NCBI RefSeq assembly: GCF_020382885.2
Contig: NC_058495.1
Coordinates: forward strand, 5,015,627-5,079,626
Origin: Scatophagus argus
Taxonomy: Eukaryota; Chordata; Actinopteri; Scatophagidae
Direction of reading: 5' to 3'
Length of the DNA: 64,000 nt
This document shows positions 11,431-25,683 of the stretch, one piece after another (position 1 is the stretch's first letter; every line of letters starts with the position of its first letter). The position numbers and the translations under genes are program-made. The notes below the pieces were generated by a model. That model was not told the DNA's origin. It was given only the letters and a program-made list of their open reading frames with translations, and did not search any database.

Positions 11431-14400
11431 AAATATACACACACTGTATATCCACCAAAGTAGATGTAAGGCGTCCTATCAAAATTTTATTCAACTGCAT
11501 GTCCTTCACTTAATTAGAACCTGCAAAACACTATGCAACTTTTAGCATCTAGTTTAAAAAATCATTATAGGAAGAAAACAAGAAGCCTTATCTGTAGCTT
11601 AGCTTCAGTTAAACCAAACAAACCATGATTAAAGCTGGTGCTCATTATGTTTTATGATTAATACACTTTAAATAAACCCATCAGTCTGGGGGAGGTTTGT
11701 CACTGGAGGCTTCCTGCTTGCATGATGATGAGAAATGTCGATGAGGTGGTCATGGGCATCCTTTCTAAACACACAGGAAGTGACAAATTTCACACCATGT
11801 TTGTGTTTATATGAATCAGTAATATCATGGGGATTTAAATATGCAACATACTGAGGCATCTTTCCCTCTGATAACTATGTGAGCTGACTAGCATGACTAG
11901 CTCTACTTAGGGCACCACCTTGCAGTAGAATATACAGTATAATAAATCTGTTTTTTATAATCCCGAGATAAGTTGTCATTGCTCAGATCACAATCTTATT
12001 GTCTCTATTTTGACATTGCGACAGCAGCCTCGGCTTGACAGAGTGTCACAGAACTGAACACACGGAGTCATGTTAGTCGCTCTGACAGTTTGACTTATCA
12101 CAGTAGAGCATTGGTGATGCCATCGATATAGTACACTCTCATGTTCTTTTTGAGCTAACAGACCTAACAATTCCCTCTTAATATTTCATCAATCAACAGC
12201 TTGTGTTATAGTAGACTGGTAGGTTGAAAAGCAGAAATCTTTGTATTAAACATTTGACTAAAATAATCTGTGATTGTGTAGAAGTGAGTTCAAGTGAGTT
12301 TAATTTGTAGTAGACACAACTGTGTCAGGTGTGAGATCTTACATGAACACCCACTAAGTCAGTGATGCTACCATTCCCGGGCTCCACCATAACTGATTAA
12401 AGTCTGCATGTCTGTGTTAACTTGTTTAGTTATTAGATTTATCTGAAGCGAATAGAAAAACTGAGAGTCTTTTAATTCAGCCACCAGAGTTAATTAAAGA
12501 AAAACTCTAGTCCCTTGGATATTTGTATTTTCACTCAAAGGAGAAGTAGCTGTACATTTTGATGTATAAAAATTGTTTATGGAATCAAATTGTATTGTTT
12601 TGTTTTGACACCACAACTGAAGAGATTGATGATGTGATGCAGTTCGAGGGCATGCAATGCATCACCAAAAACCAAAATGGTGTTTGTATACATTCAAAAT
12701 GTATGCTCTTCTAGGAAATTCAAACCACACTTTGATGTAGTACACTCCTGCAGTATCGTATATACAATCTCTGGATCTCAGCAGACTGCGTGACATTTTT
12801 TTCTCAACCACAGAGATTTGTGATTGTACCTGCTTTCTGGAAAGTTTTACTGCTTTTGTCCCTGAAAAACCAAATTGGGCAGTTTCAGCTTATGGTCCTT
12901 GTATGGTGTTTCAAACAAAATGAACATGACAGTAAGCATGAACATGAGAGTCAATGAAAAATCTCTACATCCCACACTGTCTGGCTTAAATCCAGCGATA
13001 CTGAGCCCATGACTGAGACGCTCTTGGTTCTTTTGGCCGCTCTTTTTCACAGCAAAGGTTAAACGCACGAGCACTCCCAGTTCAGAGGCACCCATTCATC
13101 CGTAACCCTTCACACAGTTTTATTCTCAGTTTGAAATCAACCACCCTCTAACCAGATTTGTTCTGCTCTGTCAACATTTTGGTGTCCAAGGTGATGTAAA
13201 TTAGACTAAGTGCTACATTTCTGTGTGCATAATTATTCAGGCTGCGTCATTATCCTGCTAAGAGTGAATGACCTACTTACTTCAAATCCATTCTCTCCTC
13301 AAAGGTTATTATGTTTTTAAGTGATATGCAGGAAGTTGTGGTTCCTCTTATTATTCAGTGCTGGTATTGCCCTCCCCATATACTGCAATGAATATATAAT
13401 ACTTTTTTATCCACAGTCTGTTTTCTCCAAGTGTATAGCATAAAAACACTAAATTACAGAAAGCAAAGGTATTTAGTCTCAGTCAAGATAGTCTTTATTT
13501 GAATGCACTAGAATGAAAGGGTGTTTGAACAGGTGTAAGTGAGGGTGTGCTGTGAATACAACACTGACATATTATCACTTTTCAGGTTATGATATGGCAA
13601 ACATTTAGCAGCTAAAGAGCAACATCATTATTAATTTAGTCCCCTTTGTATAATATTGCTTACATTAATGTAAGAATTATTTAATTATAAGAGCAATGCT
13701 GTTGTTTTCTGTCCATCAATCATCATCTATCAGCCAATCAGTCTTTTGAGGTGATTGCAAAGTTCAAATACTGACAAAAACCAAAAGACACCATTAGTTT
13801 AATAGCCACTACAGTGGTAGATACAGAGACACACTTTGGACAAGTGTTCTTTTTGCTCAGCTGAACCACTTAAGCATGTTCTGCAAATATACAGTCTGAC
13901 CATAGCGGCAACATCTGCTTTAGTGATACAGCTTTCCATTTGAGTGAGTTCAAAAAGTACATAAGTACAATGCACTCAAATCCTGAAAGCAGAACAGCTA
14001 ATAAGGACAAGGCAACTCTAAACTGAGCTGTACTGGAGCAGTTACAGGATCAGTAGCTATTCAAAACAACCTTGAAAAATCCCAACAATCTGAATGTTCA
14101 TGATAGGAAGCTGAAAAAGTCATTTAGAGCCTTTGATAAAGCACTCAATCACTGCTTTTGTTATGTTTGCCTAAATAAAAACAAAGAAAGAAAGAAAAAG
14201 TAATAAAAAAGAAATGAAGACATTTATGTCAATACAGCTTTTACTTTTAACCATATGTAGCGTTGTGAAATTAATCAATTTGGGGACTTTAACACGAAAA
14301 TTTGGTGTTCAGCAGAGATAAAAAATAATAGATGAAAAAAACTAAAAGCTTTACATGGTCAAGGTTCTCTGCCGTTCACTGCTATGAGCCACTGTGCACC

Positions 14401-14741
14401 AGTTGCTGTAATCACTTATCAAAATGTTGTTTCTTGACTTTATTATGTGTTATCAGTGACATTATTATACTGTAAAACATCATTAAAATATTGAGGAAAA
14501 AAAATTTGTATTTACTTTGCTTAACTTGATTAAAAAGGTTTAAAACAAAATGAAAAGTGTGCAAGTGTGTATGTGTAAACTGTAAAAAACAGAATTAAGA
14601 AAAAATAAAGAGGACACAGAATTGAGTAAGATCAAAAAAACAAACAAACAAAAACACTTTGGTGTCTCAGTTGTCTCAGTGTTTGTCCTCAGGTCCTTGT
14701 GTCTTGAAGCCACTTTCAACTCTGATGAAAGTTTGGTCAAA

Positions 14742-14825
14742 CAGTGGTGGAAAGTGTCTGTAATTTCAACCTCAAAGTACTTTTATTTCCAAACTATACT
14801 CAGCTGAAGTACTTCAGTATTTACT
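14742..14825 (+). repeat. Short fragment of a dispersed repeat (gtggtggaaagt... type)
   Basis: It begins cagtggtggaaagtgtctgt and continues with alternating aagtacttt motifs, resembling a widespread fish repeat. A related fragment lies at 40171-40235. Confidence 0.5.
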
Positions 14826-16149
14826 ATAAAAATGTTGCTTTGTCACTTTAAAACGCGGTTCACTGTTTAATACTTCGTGTTCCTATGGACAGAAACTCTC
14901 AGTCCTGCTTTGTGTTAAGCTTCGCTGTAAGCTGTTAGCTCTGATATCTGTTCTCTCCCTATGGAGCCAAACCAGGGCCAAGTAAGTAAACTGAAAAAAG
15001 TTGAAATTTCTATTTTGAATACAGCATTGTACTCAAACTTTAAATATAATTTTTATTTGGTTCCGAGATTCTTTTGAATAAATTATCTTTGTTCAATTTT
15101 TACTTTTATATATATTTCAATAATTGAGAATTATTTTTTCCGTTGCAGATTTCGTGTTTTGGCCCTTCAGTGAATTACTGATTGAGAACACGAGTACTTG
15201 GCAATCACTACCAGACTCCATTAAGAAAAACAGTAATTTCACTGAGCAGTTAGTTAGTTTGTGTTATTATGAGACTTTCAGTGGTGGAAGAAGTATTCAG
15301 ATTTCAAGTTCAAATCTTTTCTTCAAACTAATAAAACTTTTGGCCCACGAGTCGATTTCAATGTTGCTTTATTTAACATATTTGTGAGATCCTGCCAGCA
15401 AGTCATATATGACTGACTGGATAGAGGGACTGGTACCACAGCATTTCAGAACTTCATATTTTTTGACCTCATGCTGAGCGGCCACCCAGTGTAACCGTCA
15501 TAACTCACTCTGATTGCTCAGTTAGCCATTTGCTAAGCGATCATTCAGAATTATTCTCTGTAGCCAAGTTGGCTCAAGATTCTGTCTGTGTGATTGAGTA
15601 GTGTTACTACCGTAGCCATGGAGATGCTACCTAAGTGCTAATTCAGTCCACACCGGCTCTAGCCTGTATTCATCATTTCTGTCCGGAGAAGCATCCGTCT
15701 GTCAGCAGCAGCTCCTAGGAAGATGAGAGGGTGGCGCCCGGCCAAAGTGTCTTCATCAGGCTGACTGACAGCTTATACTTACTGAACCACATTATTTTTC
15801 ATGTGAGCTCCATGGGAAGAAATCAACAGCATTTATCTTGATAGGCTTACTGATTTCATTTCCCAGTATTGAGTGGTGACTGGGGGATATCAGCAGGAGG
15901 TCTCTGGTTATCATGAAAACGATTTATCACTGAAGCAAAAATTGGAACTGTCAAGCAACTCTCATCAAATATGTCAAGCAACATACCACAATGTGGCCAT
16001 GGAAGTATTTTAAGCCATTTTCTAATAGCCATTGCGCTCATGGCGGTACCCAGTTTGAGACAGTGCCATCTGGTGGTTCCAATACTTCCTGACAGATTTT
16101 CCCACCTAGTTACACTTACAGTAAACAGATCAGTATTCTTTACTGAATA

Positions 16150-16265
16150 CTCGCTGGAGGGACTATGTCACTTGGCTGGCCTGGGAACGCCTTGGGATCT
16201 GCCCGGAAGAGCTGGAGAAAGTGTCTGGGGAGGTCTGGGCATCCCTGCTCAAGCTGCTGCCCCCG
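16150..16265 (+). mobile_element. 3' end fragment of a non-LTR retrotransposon
   Basis: The segment around ggctggcctgggaacgcctt, aagagctggagaaagtgtct and ctgctgcccccgcgacccgg is the recurrent 3'-terminal coding tail of a fish LINE. It is truncated on both sides, and the clade is not assigned. Confidence 0.6.
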
Positions 16266-17172
16266 CGACCCGGTTTTGCTGTTGTCCCACAACACCTCAT
16301 TTGAAGAGGACTCTTCGTGTCAGTTGTCTCAAAGCTAAAGCTCCAGCTCACATGCAGAACTGTAGCTTTTGAAAACGCAGGAGTCCTTTCACCTATAAAA
16401 ACAATAGATGGCCTTAGCACCCAAGGTCGCCAACAGAGGGCACAGTAAGTTCAGGTTATGACATTTACTGTCCACACTTCCAGAGTGAGTGTGTGTGTGC
16501 ATGACATAATCACTGTGTGTTATCTACTGTCAGATTTATTTTAATACATCATTGTCTGGTTAGGCGGTTGTAGTATCCAACAATTAATCATGATAAAGAG
16601 TTCTATATCTAACACTGTGTAAAGTCTGGCAACACACCGACATTAAAAATTGCCAAAAGTCTACAGACGCCACACACTGTTTTGGTCTCAGGCTGTTTTT
16701 CATGGTTTGCATTGGGGCCCTTAGTTCAAATCAGATGAACTCTTAAAGCTGTACTGATCAATATTTTTATATTTACAGGGGGAAAGAAATGACTGCATGT
16801 GGGAGGATGAGTTCATATCAGCATCATTACAGCTTCTTTCATCTCACTTGGTTTTTTGGCACACAGCATTACTGTTTCGGTTTACTCTCACCCCTCCCAC
16901 CAGCCCTTCAACAGCAGCAACTGTTTTCAGGAAATTAAGCTCAGATAAACTCATTAAACTCTATCTCATTAAACATCAAACAGGACACACAGTTTGAAAC
17001 AACATTATCTTAATGAGATGGTGAAGACCAAAACATAGATTAAGGAGAGGACTCACATTCATTGAATGGATGCAAACATGATTCTAAATGAATGCAAAAA
17101 TTCTTGCATAGCAGTTGCATATGTAAAGGTGCCACTGTTTGCTAATATGGTTGTTCCACTGCCATCATGTGG

Positions 17173-17190
17173 TTAATATATATTAATATA

Positions 17191-17221
<31 letters not shown>

Positions 17222-17222
17222 G
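17173..17222. repeat. TA-rich microsatellite
   Basis: Three TTAATATATA units are followed by an uninterrupted (TA)n run. Confidence 0.95.
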
Positions 17223-17229
17223 CATTGTT

Positions 17230-17625
17230 AAAGTTACAGCATACACTGATATATTATGGTTCCAACTTTGTGGCACCACTTTCTGTTTCAACATGATAAT
17301 GTCCCTGTGCACAAAACCAAGTCTATAAAAAAAATGTCTTTCAAAGGTTGGTGTGGAAGAATTTGTTTGACCTGCACAGAGCCCTTTCAAAGGCATCCAA
17401 CACCTCTGGGATGAATTGAAACATCGAATGCAAGCCTGGCTTTATCGCCCAACAACAGTGGCCAACCTAATTAATGCTCTTGTGGCTGAATGAGTAAATC
17501 CCTGCAGCCAGGTTCAAAAATGGAGGTTGTTATGGCAGCAAACGAATGCTGATGGTTTCAAACTGAGTTTGTCAATAATCAGATATAGCTGCAGTTTACA
17601 CTTATTTTTGGTCACGCTGTATGTA
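17230..17625 (+). pseudogene. Tc1/mariner-like transposase relic, C-terminal part
   Basis: Broken plus-strand frames encode FQHDNVPVHK-like sequence and then HLWDELKHRMQAWLYRPTTV, followed by ANLINALVAE, the familiar C-terminal block of Tc1-like DDE transposases. In-frame stops and frame changes show that it is dead. The right end at about 17600-17625 (acttatttttggtcacgctg) looks like the element's terminal sequence. A relative in the opposite direction lies at 62700-63060. Confidence 0.75.
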
Positions 17626-18954
17626 CTGTTTGTCCAGGTACTGATGCTGCTGAGCATCAAAAATGTGACAAATAATATTTAAGAGGCTGATGCAGGAAAC
17701 ATAGCCATAGCCTTAGACTAAAGTCTTTTTTATTATGCACATTTACAGAATTTATGATTTACAATAAATACAGAATGCTTCATTAAACTGAAGATAAAAA
17801 AACAAAAAGAAAAAAACAAGTCAAATATTTAAACTTATGACAAAGTTCAAGAAAGTGTAATAAATGTCAAGGAGACAGCAGGGCTATTCATCTTGAGTAT
17901 GTATCTTTCCCAGGTTGTTCATCTTATCTTTATCATATGAACATGTATGGCCTTTCACTACACACCTGTTTTCACAGGTGTCCTTTAAAAAAGGATCTGA
18001 AAGGCTAGAGACATAAATCAAAAGGGCTGTGCTCTTTGCTTTGAGGTGATGATTTACAGAAAAACAATCAGGATTGTCCGTTTGAAAATAAAAATAAGCT
18101 GTATGGTCTAAAGCATGTTTTGTTCCTTCAGTGAAACGCTGATGATGATTGTATCAAACCGGAATGGGCCATGGGTTATACAAATTGGTGCAGCCATCGG
18201 GTCATGTAATAGGCTACATCAGCATCGACACGAAAGGTTTAAACTGCCTGAGTAACCATGGCAGCGCAGGTCACAATGACCCTAACAGAATGAAATCCCT
18301 CATGTACAGATTTTTATGGGTCAACATAAACACAAAACACATAAAATATGATTCACTACATTTGAAATGGCTTTTTGAACAGACTGAATTTACTGGACAG
18401 CTAGAAACACGTCAACCAGAAACAACACGTCAGAGCTGATAAGGTTAGTGATGGCTAACTGCTGGAAAGGCAGAAGAAATACAGAGTCATTTACCATAGA
18501 CACGTGTAGTAAATGAATTTACATATGAACAGCTTTTTGCTATTCAAGATGTAGTGAAGTAATGGTGTCCTGAAACAGAGAATGACTGTCAGGTTCCATG
18601 TGTGTTGTAATATGAGTATCTCTGTTATTTGTTTTGGTAGCCACTCTGACCATGCAGGCAAGTTAGCACATGTGAATGTGCAAATCCTTGCCTGACCTGT
18701 CTGTTTTTGTTTTCATCAAGGTGATACTTTCTAATATTGCAGCCATACAGTACACTAAAATATGTTCAGAAGACATTGGCAGTTAGAAATAGCCAATGCC
18801 GTAACAGAATTGTGATTGATATTTGGTCAGCACTGCCTGACAGTACCCAAAATGGCCACCTACAGGTCACAAAATCTATAATGCTACAGTTTAAAAGTGC
18901 AGTAAAGAGAACATCTGAGGCAAGAAATGAGCAATGCAGCAACTGAATCTTGAT

Positions 18955-19050
18955 TCATATTTAAGCAGCACTGTCTATTGTTTTATTGGGTAAAGCACTT
19001 TGGGCTACACAAATGAAGCTTGATTGATTGAGTGATTGATTTTTTAAAAC
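18955..19050 (+). repeat. Retroposon tail fragment ending in TTGATTGATTGA
   Basis: It holds taaagcactttgggctacac, then aagcttgattgattgagtga, typical of the 3' tail of fish LINE/SINE elements with a short tandem terminus. Confidence 0.5.
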
Positions 19051-20121
19051 TTTTCTATTTCAAATATATTCAGCTGCTTGCTCAAAATTTCTACCTACCT
19101 TTGATATGGCTTAAGGTTATCTCTTTCTTACTGCTACTGTCACACCAATAAAAAGCTTCATCATCAATATGCAGATATTGTGATGTCACCCAGCAGCTTT
19201 TAGCGACTTTTGGAGTTAGTGCTGGCTACCTTCATTTCTTTCTTTTGGCAACACGGTTTGTGTGGTGAGAGAAAAATACACTATATGTTGGTTTTGATTG
19301 ACATTCACTAGGTAGCTAACTTGTGCTGTTAACAAAGGGCCGACTACACAGAAAAACAAGTTTACAACTCGTAGAGTGATAACCGTCACCAGCATCATTC
19401 ACTTTACAACTTGTTTTGATTGCTCAGATGTGGACCCAACAGATTGACTTTTGTAACCAACTATTAATTACAAGCAATACATTTAAAAAAAATAATCCAG
19501 GTCCAACTGAAAGGCTATGTTAACCAAGACTATGAAATATTTGTGACCATCTCCTGTTCCCTCATGAGATAAGAGTTTTTCTGACTCTTTCTACTTCACA
19601 CTACAACAAAAGAACACTTAAAACACTTAAATACATTTGTGAGTGGTTATGACTAATAATAGTTGTAGTTATAGTAGTTAGTTGTTTATTTTATCTAAAG
19701 AATAAAAGAATGAAAAGACTGGTTAAGATGAGAGGCACCCAAAGCGGAATCACACCCAGGACTTCAACAAATTAGGATCTCAAAGCAGTCCCAAACTGTG
19801 TCTGCCCATAGGTTATTGTAGCATCAACAAATAAACAAACAAACAAAAGCACATTGCAGCTTGTGTATCTGTCCCAGATACACAAGAATGCTTATTATCA
19901 ATGCAGCTAGATAATAAGTTACTTCACTGTGTCAGATAAACACGGCTCTGGTTGTTTTGTACAAGGCATTTACAGGAACAACTTTTTAATTCCTTTAGCA
20001 GATAAGATAACATCAGCCCCCACAAAAATGCAACTGAACGTGCACGTTGTCACAGTTGTCACACTTTCATCTTTCTGTGGAAATCATGTTCTCTCAATCA
20101 TGTTCTGTGGAAATCATGTTC

Positions 20122-20148
20122 TCTTGTGATTTCAAAGAAATCACAAGA
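20122..20148. repeat. Perfect inverted repeat, 12-bp arms
   Basis: The arms tcttgtgatttc and gaaatcacaaga are separated by AAA. Just upstream (about 20080-20122) a tctgtggaaatcatgttctc unit is tandemly duplicated. Confidence 0.8.
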
Positions 20149-21336
20149 AAAGAAGCTTTCTCAGACAATGCATTCATTTAGTTAGGTGAATGAATCAATG
20201 AATCACAGGTCAAATGAATTCATGTGATTCTGGATATTTCCAGATCTTTTTCAGATTCTAAAGTTGAGAATTACATTTAATAAAGCAGCAGCAATGATTT
20301 TTACTTTTAAACATTTTTATAACTTTTTTTTTAAAAAAATAATTGACATTAGTTATATGTCTGCTGTTTTTTCCTCATATTTTCCAGGCTTAAACTCATA
20401 CTCAAAATTCTGATAAAATTATTCTTCAGAAAATACAGTTTTGCTTCTCATGATATTCATAATTTGGTGAGCCCCTCAAATTTATCACACATAATTTTGT
20501 TGATTAGAATTCACAGGACTAGATTAGTCATCACACATTAAGTTCAGATGTTTTTCTTTTGTTGTAAAGGCAGCACATATGGTCTTAGTTTAACTTTTAT
20601 TATATTTTTATGTTATACCTTATCACTATATAGTTATCTCAAAGGCTGACAATAATAATACTTGACATCAAGTATTATGGCTGTTATAACTCATGAAAAA
20701 AGTCACATTATGATACCTAAATGTACAACAAGTACCTCAGTCTCATCCTTCTGATTTGCTGTTTTTTCTCACATGTTTTAGATTTTCTAAGCAGATGTAA
20801 GTGGACGGCAAAGGGATGGGAACAGTAGCAGTAAATACAGCACTAACGAGTGTGACGCCCAGCCTGCCCCTGAAATAAACAAGGCTGATTTATTGGCTGG
20901 GATTAACTCAGTCGAACATAAATCTGCCACTTCTGATAAATCTCCACAAGTTTAGTCAGCAGGAACTAGAGGAGCCATTTATGTCAATTTATGGCTTTGT
21001 AGTAAAGCCACCACTGTTGGCCCTTGTCTAATAAACAATGTAAACTAAAATACTGCAAGAGAGACTTAATATTAGTGATGAGATTCTCTATAGCGCATTC
21101 AGTTTTTTTGTGTGAAAAGATTGTTAAGAGTTAAGTTAATAAGTTAATTAAGGATATTGTAGGTATGGACAGCAGGTTGAGAGCAAAATGTTGACACAGA
21201 ATTTTTTAACAATATCGTTATTGTACTTTTCATATGATATTTATATTTCTTAAGGAAATTTACTCCCAGAATCATATTTTATGAAGAAAACAGCTAACTG
21301 AGCTATGCAGTTAGTGGTCATATTGGCCTACTCTCC

Positions 21337-21374
21337 CCACTGGATCCCCGAACCAGTGGGGTTCGGGGAATCCC
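21337..21374. repeat. Two overlapping potential stem-loops
   Basis: The arms cccactgg/ccagtggg (8 bp) overlap the arms ccccgaacc/ggttcgggg (9 bp), so only one stem can form at a time. The structure abuts the 3' end of the SINE at 21386. Confidence 0.65.
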
Positions 21375-21385
21375 AAGAAAAAAGT

Positions 21386-21691
21386 AATCCCAGCTGACTA
21401 CGGGCGAGAGGCGGGGTTCACCCTGGACTGGTCGCCAGTCAATCGCAGGGCCAACACACAAAGACAGACAACCACAACACACACACTCACACCTAGGGGC
21501 AATTTAGAGTAGCCAATTAACCTAATGTGCATGTTTTTGGTATTGTGGGAGGAAGCTGGAGTACCCAGAGAAAACCCACGCAGGCACAGGGAGAACATGC
21601 AAACTCCACATAGAGACCCAGACCGGGATTCGAACCTGGAACCCTCTTGCTATGAGGCGACAGCGCTAACCACTGCACCACCGTGCTGCCC
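21386..21691 (-). mobile_element. tRNA-headed SINE with L2/Maui-like tail
   Basis: On the minus strand the element starts gggcagcacggtggtgcagt and carries A-box-like and B-box (ggttcgaatcc) promoter motifs. It continues with the conserved body (catgttctccctgtg, gggttttctctgggtactcc) and ends in the cgcctctcgcccgtagtcag tail shared with 28951-29052. The tRNA-like head argues for a Pol III-transcribed SINE that borrows a LINE tail. It could alternatively be the 3' part of a LINE. Confidence 0.75.
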
Positions 21692-22678
21692 TCAAGTCAG
21701 TGTACACGACTGCTAACTGCACAGCTAACTGAGCTAACTAGCCCAGCAACTAGTACAGCTATCTGTCAATCATGAAAGTCAGTTATGTTCTCCATTTTTA
21801 CCAAAATCATGAAATGAAGTTATGAAGTGAGGCCAGGCCTCATTAAATTTAGGGGACATATTACTATTTTTCAAGCTGCCACTGAGCACACTGGCAAGAG
21901 GAGGAGACGGTGCTCACAAGCACTGGGAGCTGCCCCTCAGTAGGCTTCCAGAAGTTTGTCCAATCAGGAGAAAATAGCCTTTTAGGGATACAGTAACTAA
22001 ACCTGCTTGTTACTGAGAGTCTTCATGAAATGCCAGTACAATTAAGGATTTTTTAATAATGAATTATCCAAGGCCACTCTAATGGAGTCCCAGAATAAAC
22101 ATACAGCACCAAAAATGAACATAATAGGTCCTCATAAAGTTAAACATTATACACCAGTGATGGAGGGGTTCTTTCTTGTTAGACTAATCACTAAAACATT
22201 TGGTCTGTACTCACTTGACATTTCTGTTTCTATTTCTATATTGAAGCCAATGAATGAAATGAGCTTCATTGGTCTTTCAAGTGTTTTGACATTTCAGTGT
22301 GTAGTTGCTGTTTGAGACAAGTCCATTCTCTCTTTATTTGTTGTGCTATGACATAACATGTTCGTCAGGGATGATTTGTCCATCTTACAGCTTCAGACAA
22401 TTACGTCTCTGTTTTACAAATGCAAACGCAAAGGCTTACATAAGAAGATATTACACGCACCAAACCTGTGACACCTGGTTAATTTAATATGATTCATTTT
22501 TATGTTCCTGACATTCAGTGAGTTTATAAATCAAATACAGAGATTTAGATTTGTATAATTAATAAAAAGATTGTGATTCCTATAAATGTCAACACTCCTT
22601 TGTTTCATGCTTTCACCTTTCTAACTGCAAACAGCTCATTAGTTCAGAAAAATGGCATCTCTAAAGATCAGTTATTAG

Positions 22679-22681
22679 CAC

Positions 22682-22722
<41 letters not shown>
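22679..22722. repeat. CATA/TA microsatellite
   Basis: catacatacatacatatata followed by a (TA)n run. Confidence 0.95.
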
Positions 22723-22726
<4 letters not shown>

Positions 22727-23239
22727 TGTGTCTCCCAGGACCTGAGCTTAAGGAAGACACACACACCACCCCAGAGAGGGTGAGAGAGAGATCTTATATA
22801 CACAATAGACACTAACAACATTTACAGTCCTGCAGTTTCTATCTTATCAGTTGTAAAATGATATCCTTAATCACTGAAGGAAGAAAACCATTGCACAGAC
22901 ATTTGTGGCCTTCATGCCTGACAGTATGAGCCCTGTTGGAAAAAGGGTAATAAACTTCTAAAACAGTAGGGTTTATTGCTATTTTAAAGGAAGCACGAGA
23001 CAAAATCAAGTCAATTTTCCTCTACTGGAAATAATGCTACTCATTTTTGGCTTTGTTATAAAGGATGTTATGACTCACTCTGTTTTGAAATCATGTTTTC
23101 ACTTCTTGGAGCGTTTCAGCATGGATCTAATGGTGGTTGGCCTGAGTATTAAAAATGAGAAATGGAATTTGATATCAAGTTTGGATGCTGTTCTAGATTT
23201 TTTTTTTTCTTTCATTCTTACAAAAACCTGTGCAGATTT

Positions 23240-23350
23240 AGAATAGAAGAATAGAACAGAATAGAACAGACTTAATCAGGATCAGAATCTTATTGATCCC
23301 TGGGGCATATTGGGTTTGTTACAGTTGCTCCAACCAAGACTAGAAATCTA
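23240..23350 (+). repeat. Degenerate dispersed repeat related to 11221
   Basis: A tandem gaatagaaca start precedes cttattgatccctggggcat. It is the same family as the copy near 11.2 kb, more diverged. Confidence 0.5.
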
Positions 23351-25021
23351 CAGGCCAAAGAATTATAATAAGATGGAAGTAAAAAATATACCTAGTATCT
23401 AATATATCTAATATATCTGATAGATTAGATATATCTGACTTAATGCTTTCTTGTGTCTGCTTGATGTGAAAGTAAACAACTGTTTTGCCAACATTTTTAC
23501 TGTAACAAATGTAAAAGGGGTTAATATGTCACAGCTTGTTACGCTGCCAAAAAATGAATTGCACATGATCATCTTACCCTTCATGTTCAGGTATAAAGAG
23601 AGGTGGATGAAGTGTCAGAAACTCTGCTTGCTGACCTAATTGACAACAAATACTGAAAGATATTCTATTCACACTCAGGCTGATGATTTACTTTGCTCCA
23701 GCCCAAATGGTCCTCATCAGTCTTACCTGTCTGACTGATTGCCCTTTCCCATGACTTGGAGACTATTTTTCACTTTTTGGTTCAACACAGAACCTTTTGG
23801 ACAAACAGTACATTTTTGCCAAGCATAGACCAACAGTGACTTGGTTGAATTATGAAGTCAGATAGATGTTTTTTTTTTTTTTGAATCATAACAGCTAGAG
23901 CAGCACAAGCTGTTCTAGCTGAGGGCACTCAGTAAAAGTTAAATCCATCATCTATACACTTCACTCATCACTTCTTCACATCACATAAGAGTAGAAATGC
24001 TGAGTTTTGAGTATTTCAAAAAACTTAAATTGTTACCGTGTCTGGCTGCACCCACACCACCCACACATTTCCCCTGGAGAGTCTCCCTGATTTTGAAACT
24101 CTTGATTGGGAAAAGCCTCGCCTGTCTGAGGTAAAAGTTATTGATTAACAATACAACCTCAGCATATATTCCACACCCACCTGTCTGCTTAGACTGCATG
24201 GTGTATACAGTGCAACTAATGATGACTAATACAGACTATAAAAGATAATTCTAGGATTATCTCTTAGTGTCTCACCGCTTATATTGTGCAGGGATCCACA
24301 GGGGCTGAAGATTACCCATCATCCATTGGGCAAGGGCTGGGGTTGGAACATATAAACTGATAATTATTCACAAACTCAAAATGCTGGAAATTCAAGTAAG
24401 CCTGTTTGAATTAAACCAACCCTTTAAGATTATGCCTTAAAGGGAAACTTTGTCGATTTTGAACTATCTTGTACTATTACAGAGTGAATAATATATGCAA
24501 ATGAACAACGTTTGACTTGACAGCCCATTTTTTCTGTTTGCTGTAGTCATGTAGCAGCAATTTAAAAAATATCTGTATTTTTCTGTTGCGTGTTGGCAAA
24601 ATAAATGTATTGTCAATTTTGCTTTCTTCTTTGAAGCACTTAATAATTAAAAAACTTAAAAGAATATATATATTTATCATAGTATTATCATTTATGGGCT
24701 AGAATCCTCTCATACAAACACATTAACAACAAACACTAAAAATAAGCCACCCAGATGATTTCTATTCCCCATTTCTATCTGACTGAAATTAAGGTCTGAT
24801 GAGCACAATACTGTTGAGATACACTGTTCCACTTCTGGCCTGTTCAGCAGATAGATCCTTCATGTGCTGCATAAAGAATTATCTTTAATGAGCTCATTAA
24901 AAACTTCACAGATATGTCTCTGGCTTGCCATACCCTTAAACGACTGTGTATGGGGGTGCATGCTTGGAGCCACTTATTGGTGAAGTGAATTGATTTTTTT
25001 CGCATCATCCTGTTATCCTTG

Positions 25022-25085
25022 AGACCCATGGCGATTAGTCAGTCGTGCTATCACTGGAAGGTCACAGATTTGATTCCTGCGGCAG
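25022..25085 (+). mobile_element. Degenerate tRNA-derived SINE fragment
   Basis: The sequence gcgattagtcagtcgtgcta, then ggtcacagatttgattcctg, resembles A- and B-box regions of a tRNA-derived head. It lacks a closed acceptor stem, so it is not a tRNA gene. Confidence 0.4.
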
Positions 25086-25683
25086 TCAAGGTGTCTATTA
25101 GTTTATTCTGGAGTGTTTTTGACCTTTTCAATCTACTAAAAGGACAACTCTTTAGAGAGAAGCTCAAGAGAAAAGCATGTAGGCATTCGTGTTTTTTTCA
25201 GCAAAGTGATGTAGAAACTTTTTTCTTAATCTTTTTTGTATAATTTTGGAATTCCACTCACTTGCTCATGAAAGCTTTTACAACTGTGAGTGTTTAGTTG
25301 GTCTGTTTGTCTTAGCCTAGTTAGATGTTTTAGTGTGCTTAGTTAGGTGTTTTAAAACAGTAGGAAAGACCAGGAAAAAACAGTACCTGCCAGGACATTT
25401 AGCAGCATATTTTTTGTAATATTTTCTGTAATAAATAACGTACTGTGTGAAAAGATTACATTTATATATAAAAACATTGATAATCATGTGATCCGGGTCT
25501 TTTTAAACAAAGTTAAATAACTTTCACAGGTTCGAGTAAAAGGATTTTCTAACAATAGGCTGCTGTGGTTTCAACGTCATCAGTGGAGTAAATGTTTAAC
25601 TCGCCAGAGGTGTGATCAATTCTGCAAGACAGAGAAGTCAAGTGAGCCAGAGATCCATAAAATAATCAGACAGGTGATCAGGT

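Noticed and set aside
15971-16372. 133-codon ORF
   Set aside because: It incorporates a known LINE 3' fragment and has no start or splice context.
25022-25085. tRNA gene
   Set aside because: Only the A- and B-box-like parts are recognisable; the acceptor and anticodon stems do not close, so I call it a SINE fragment.
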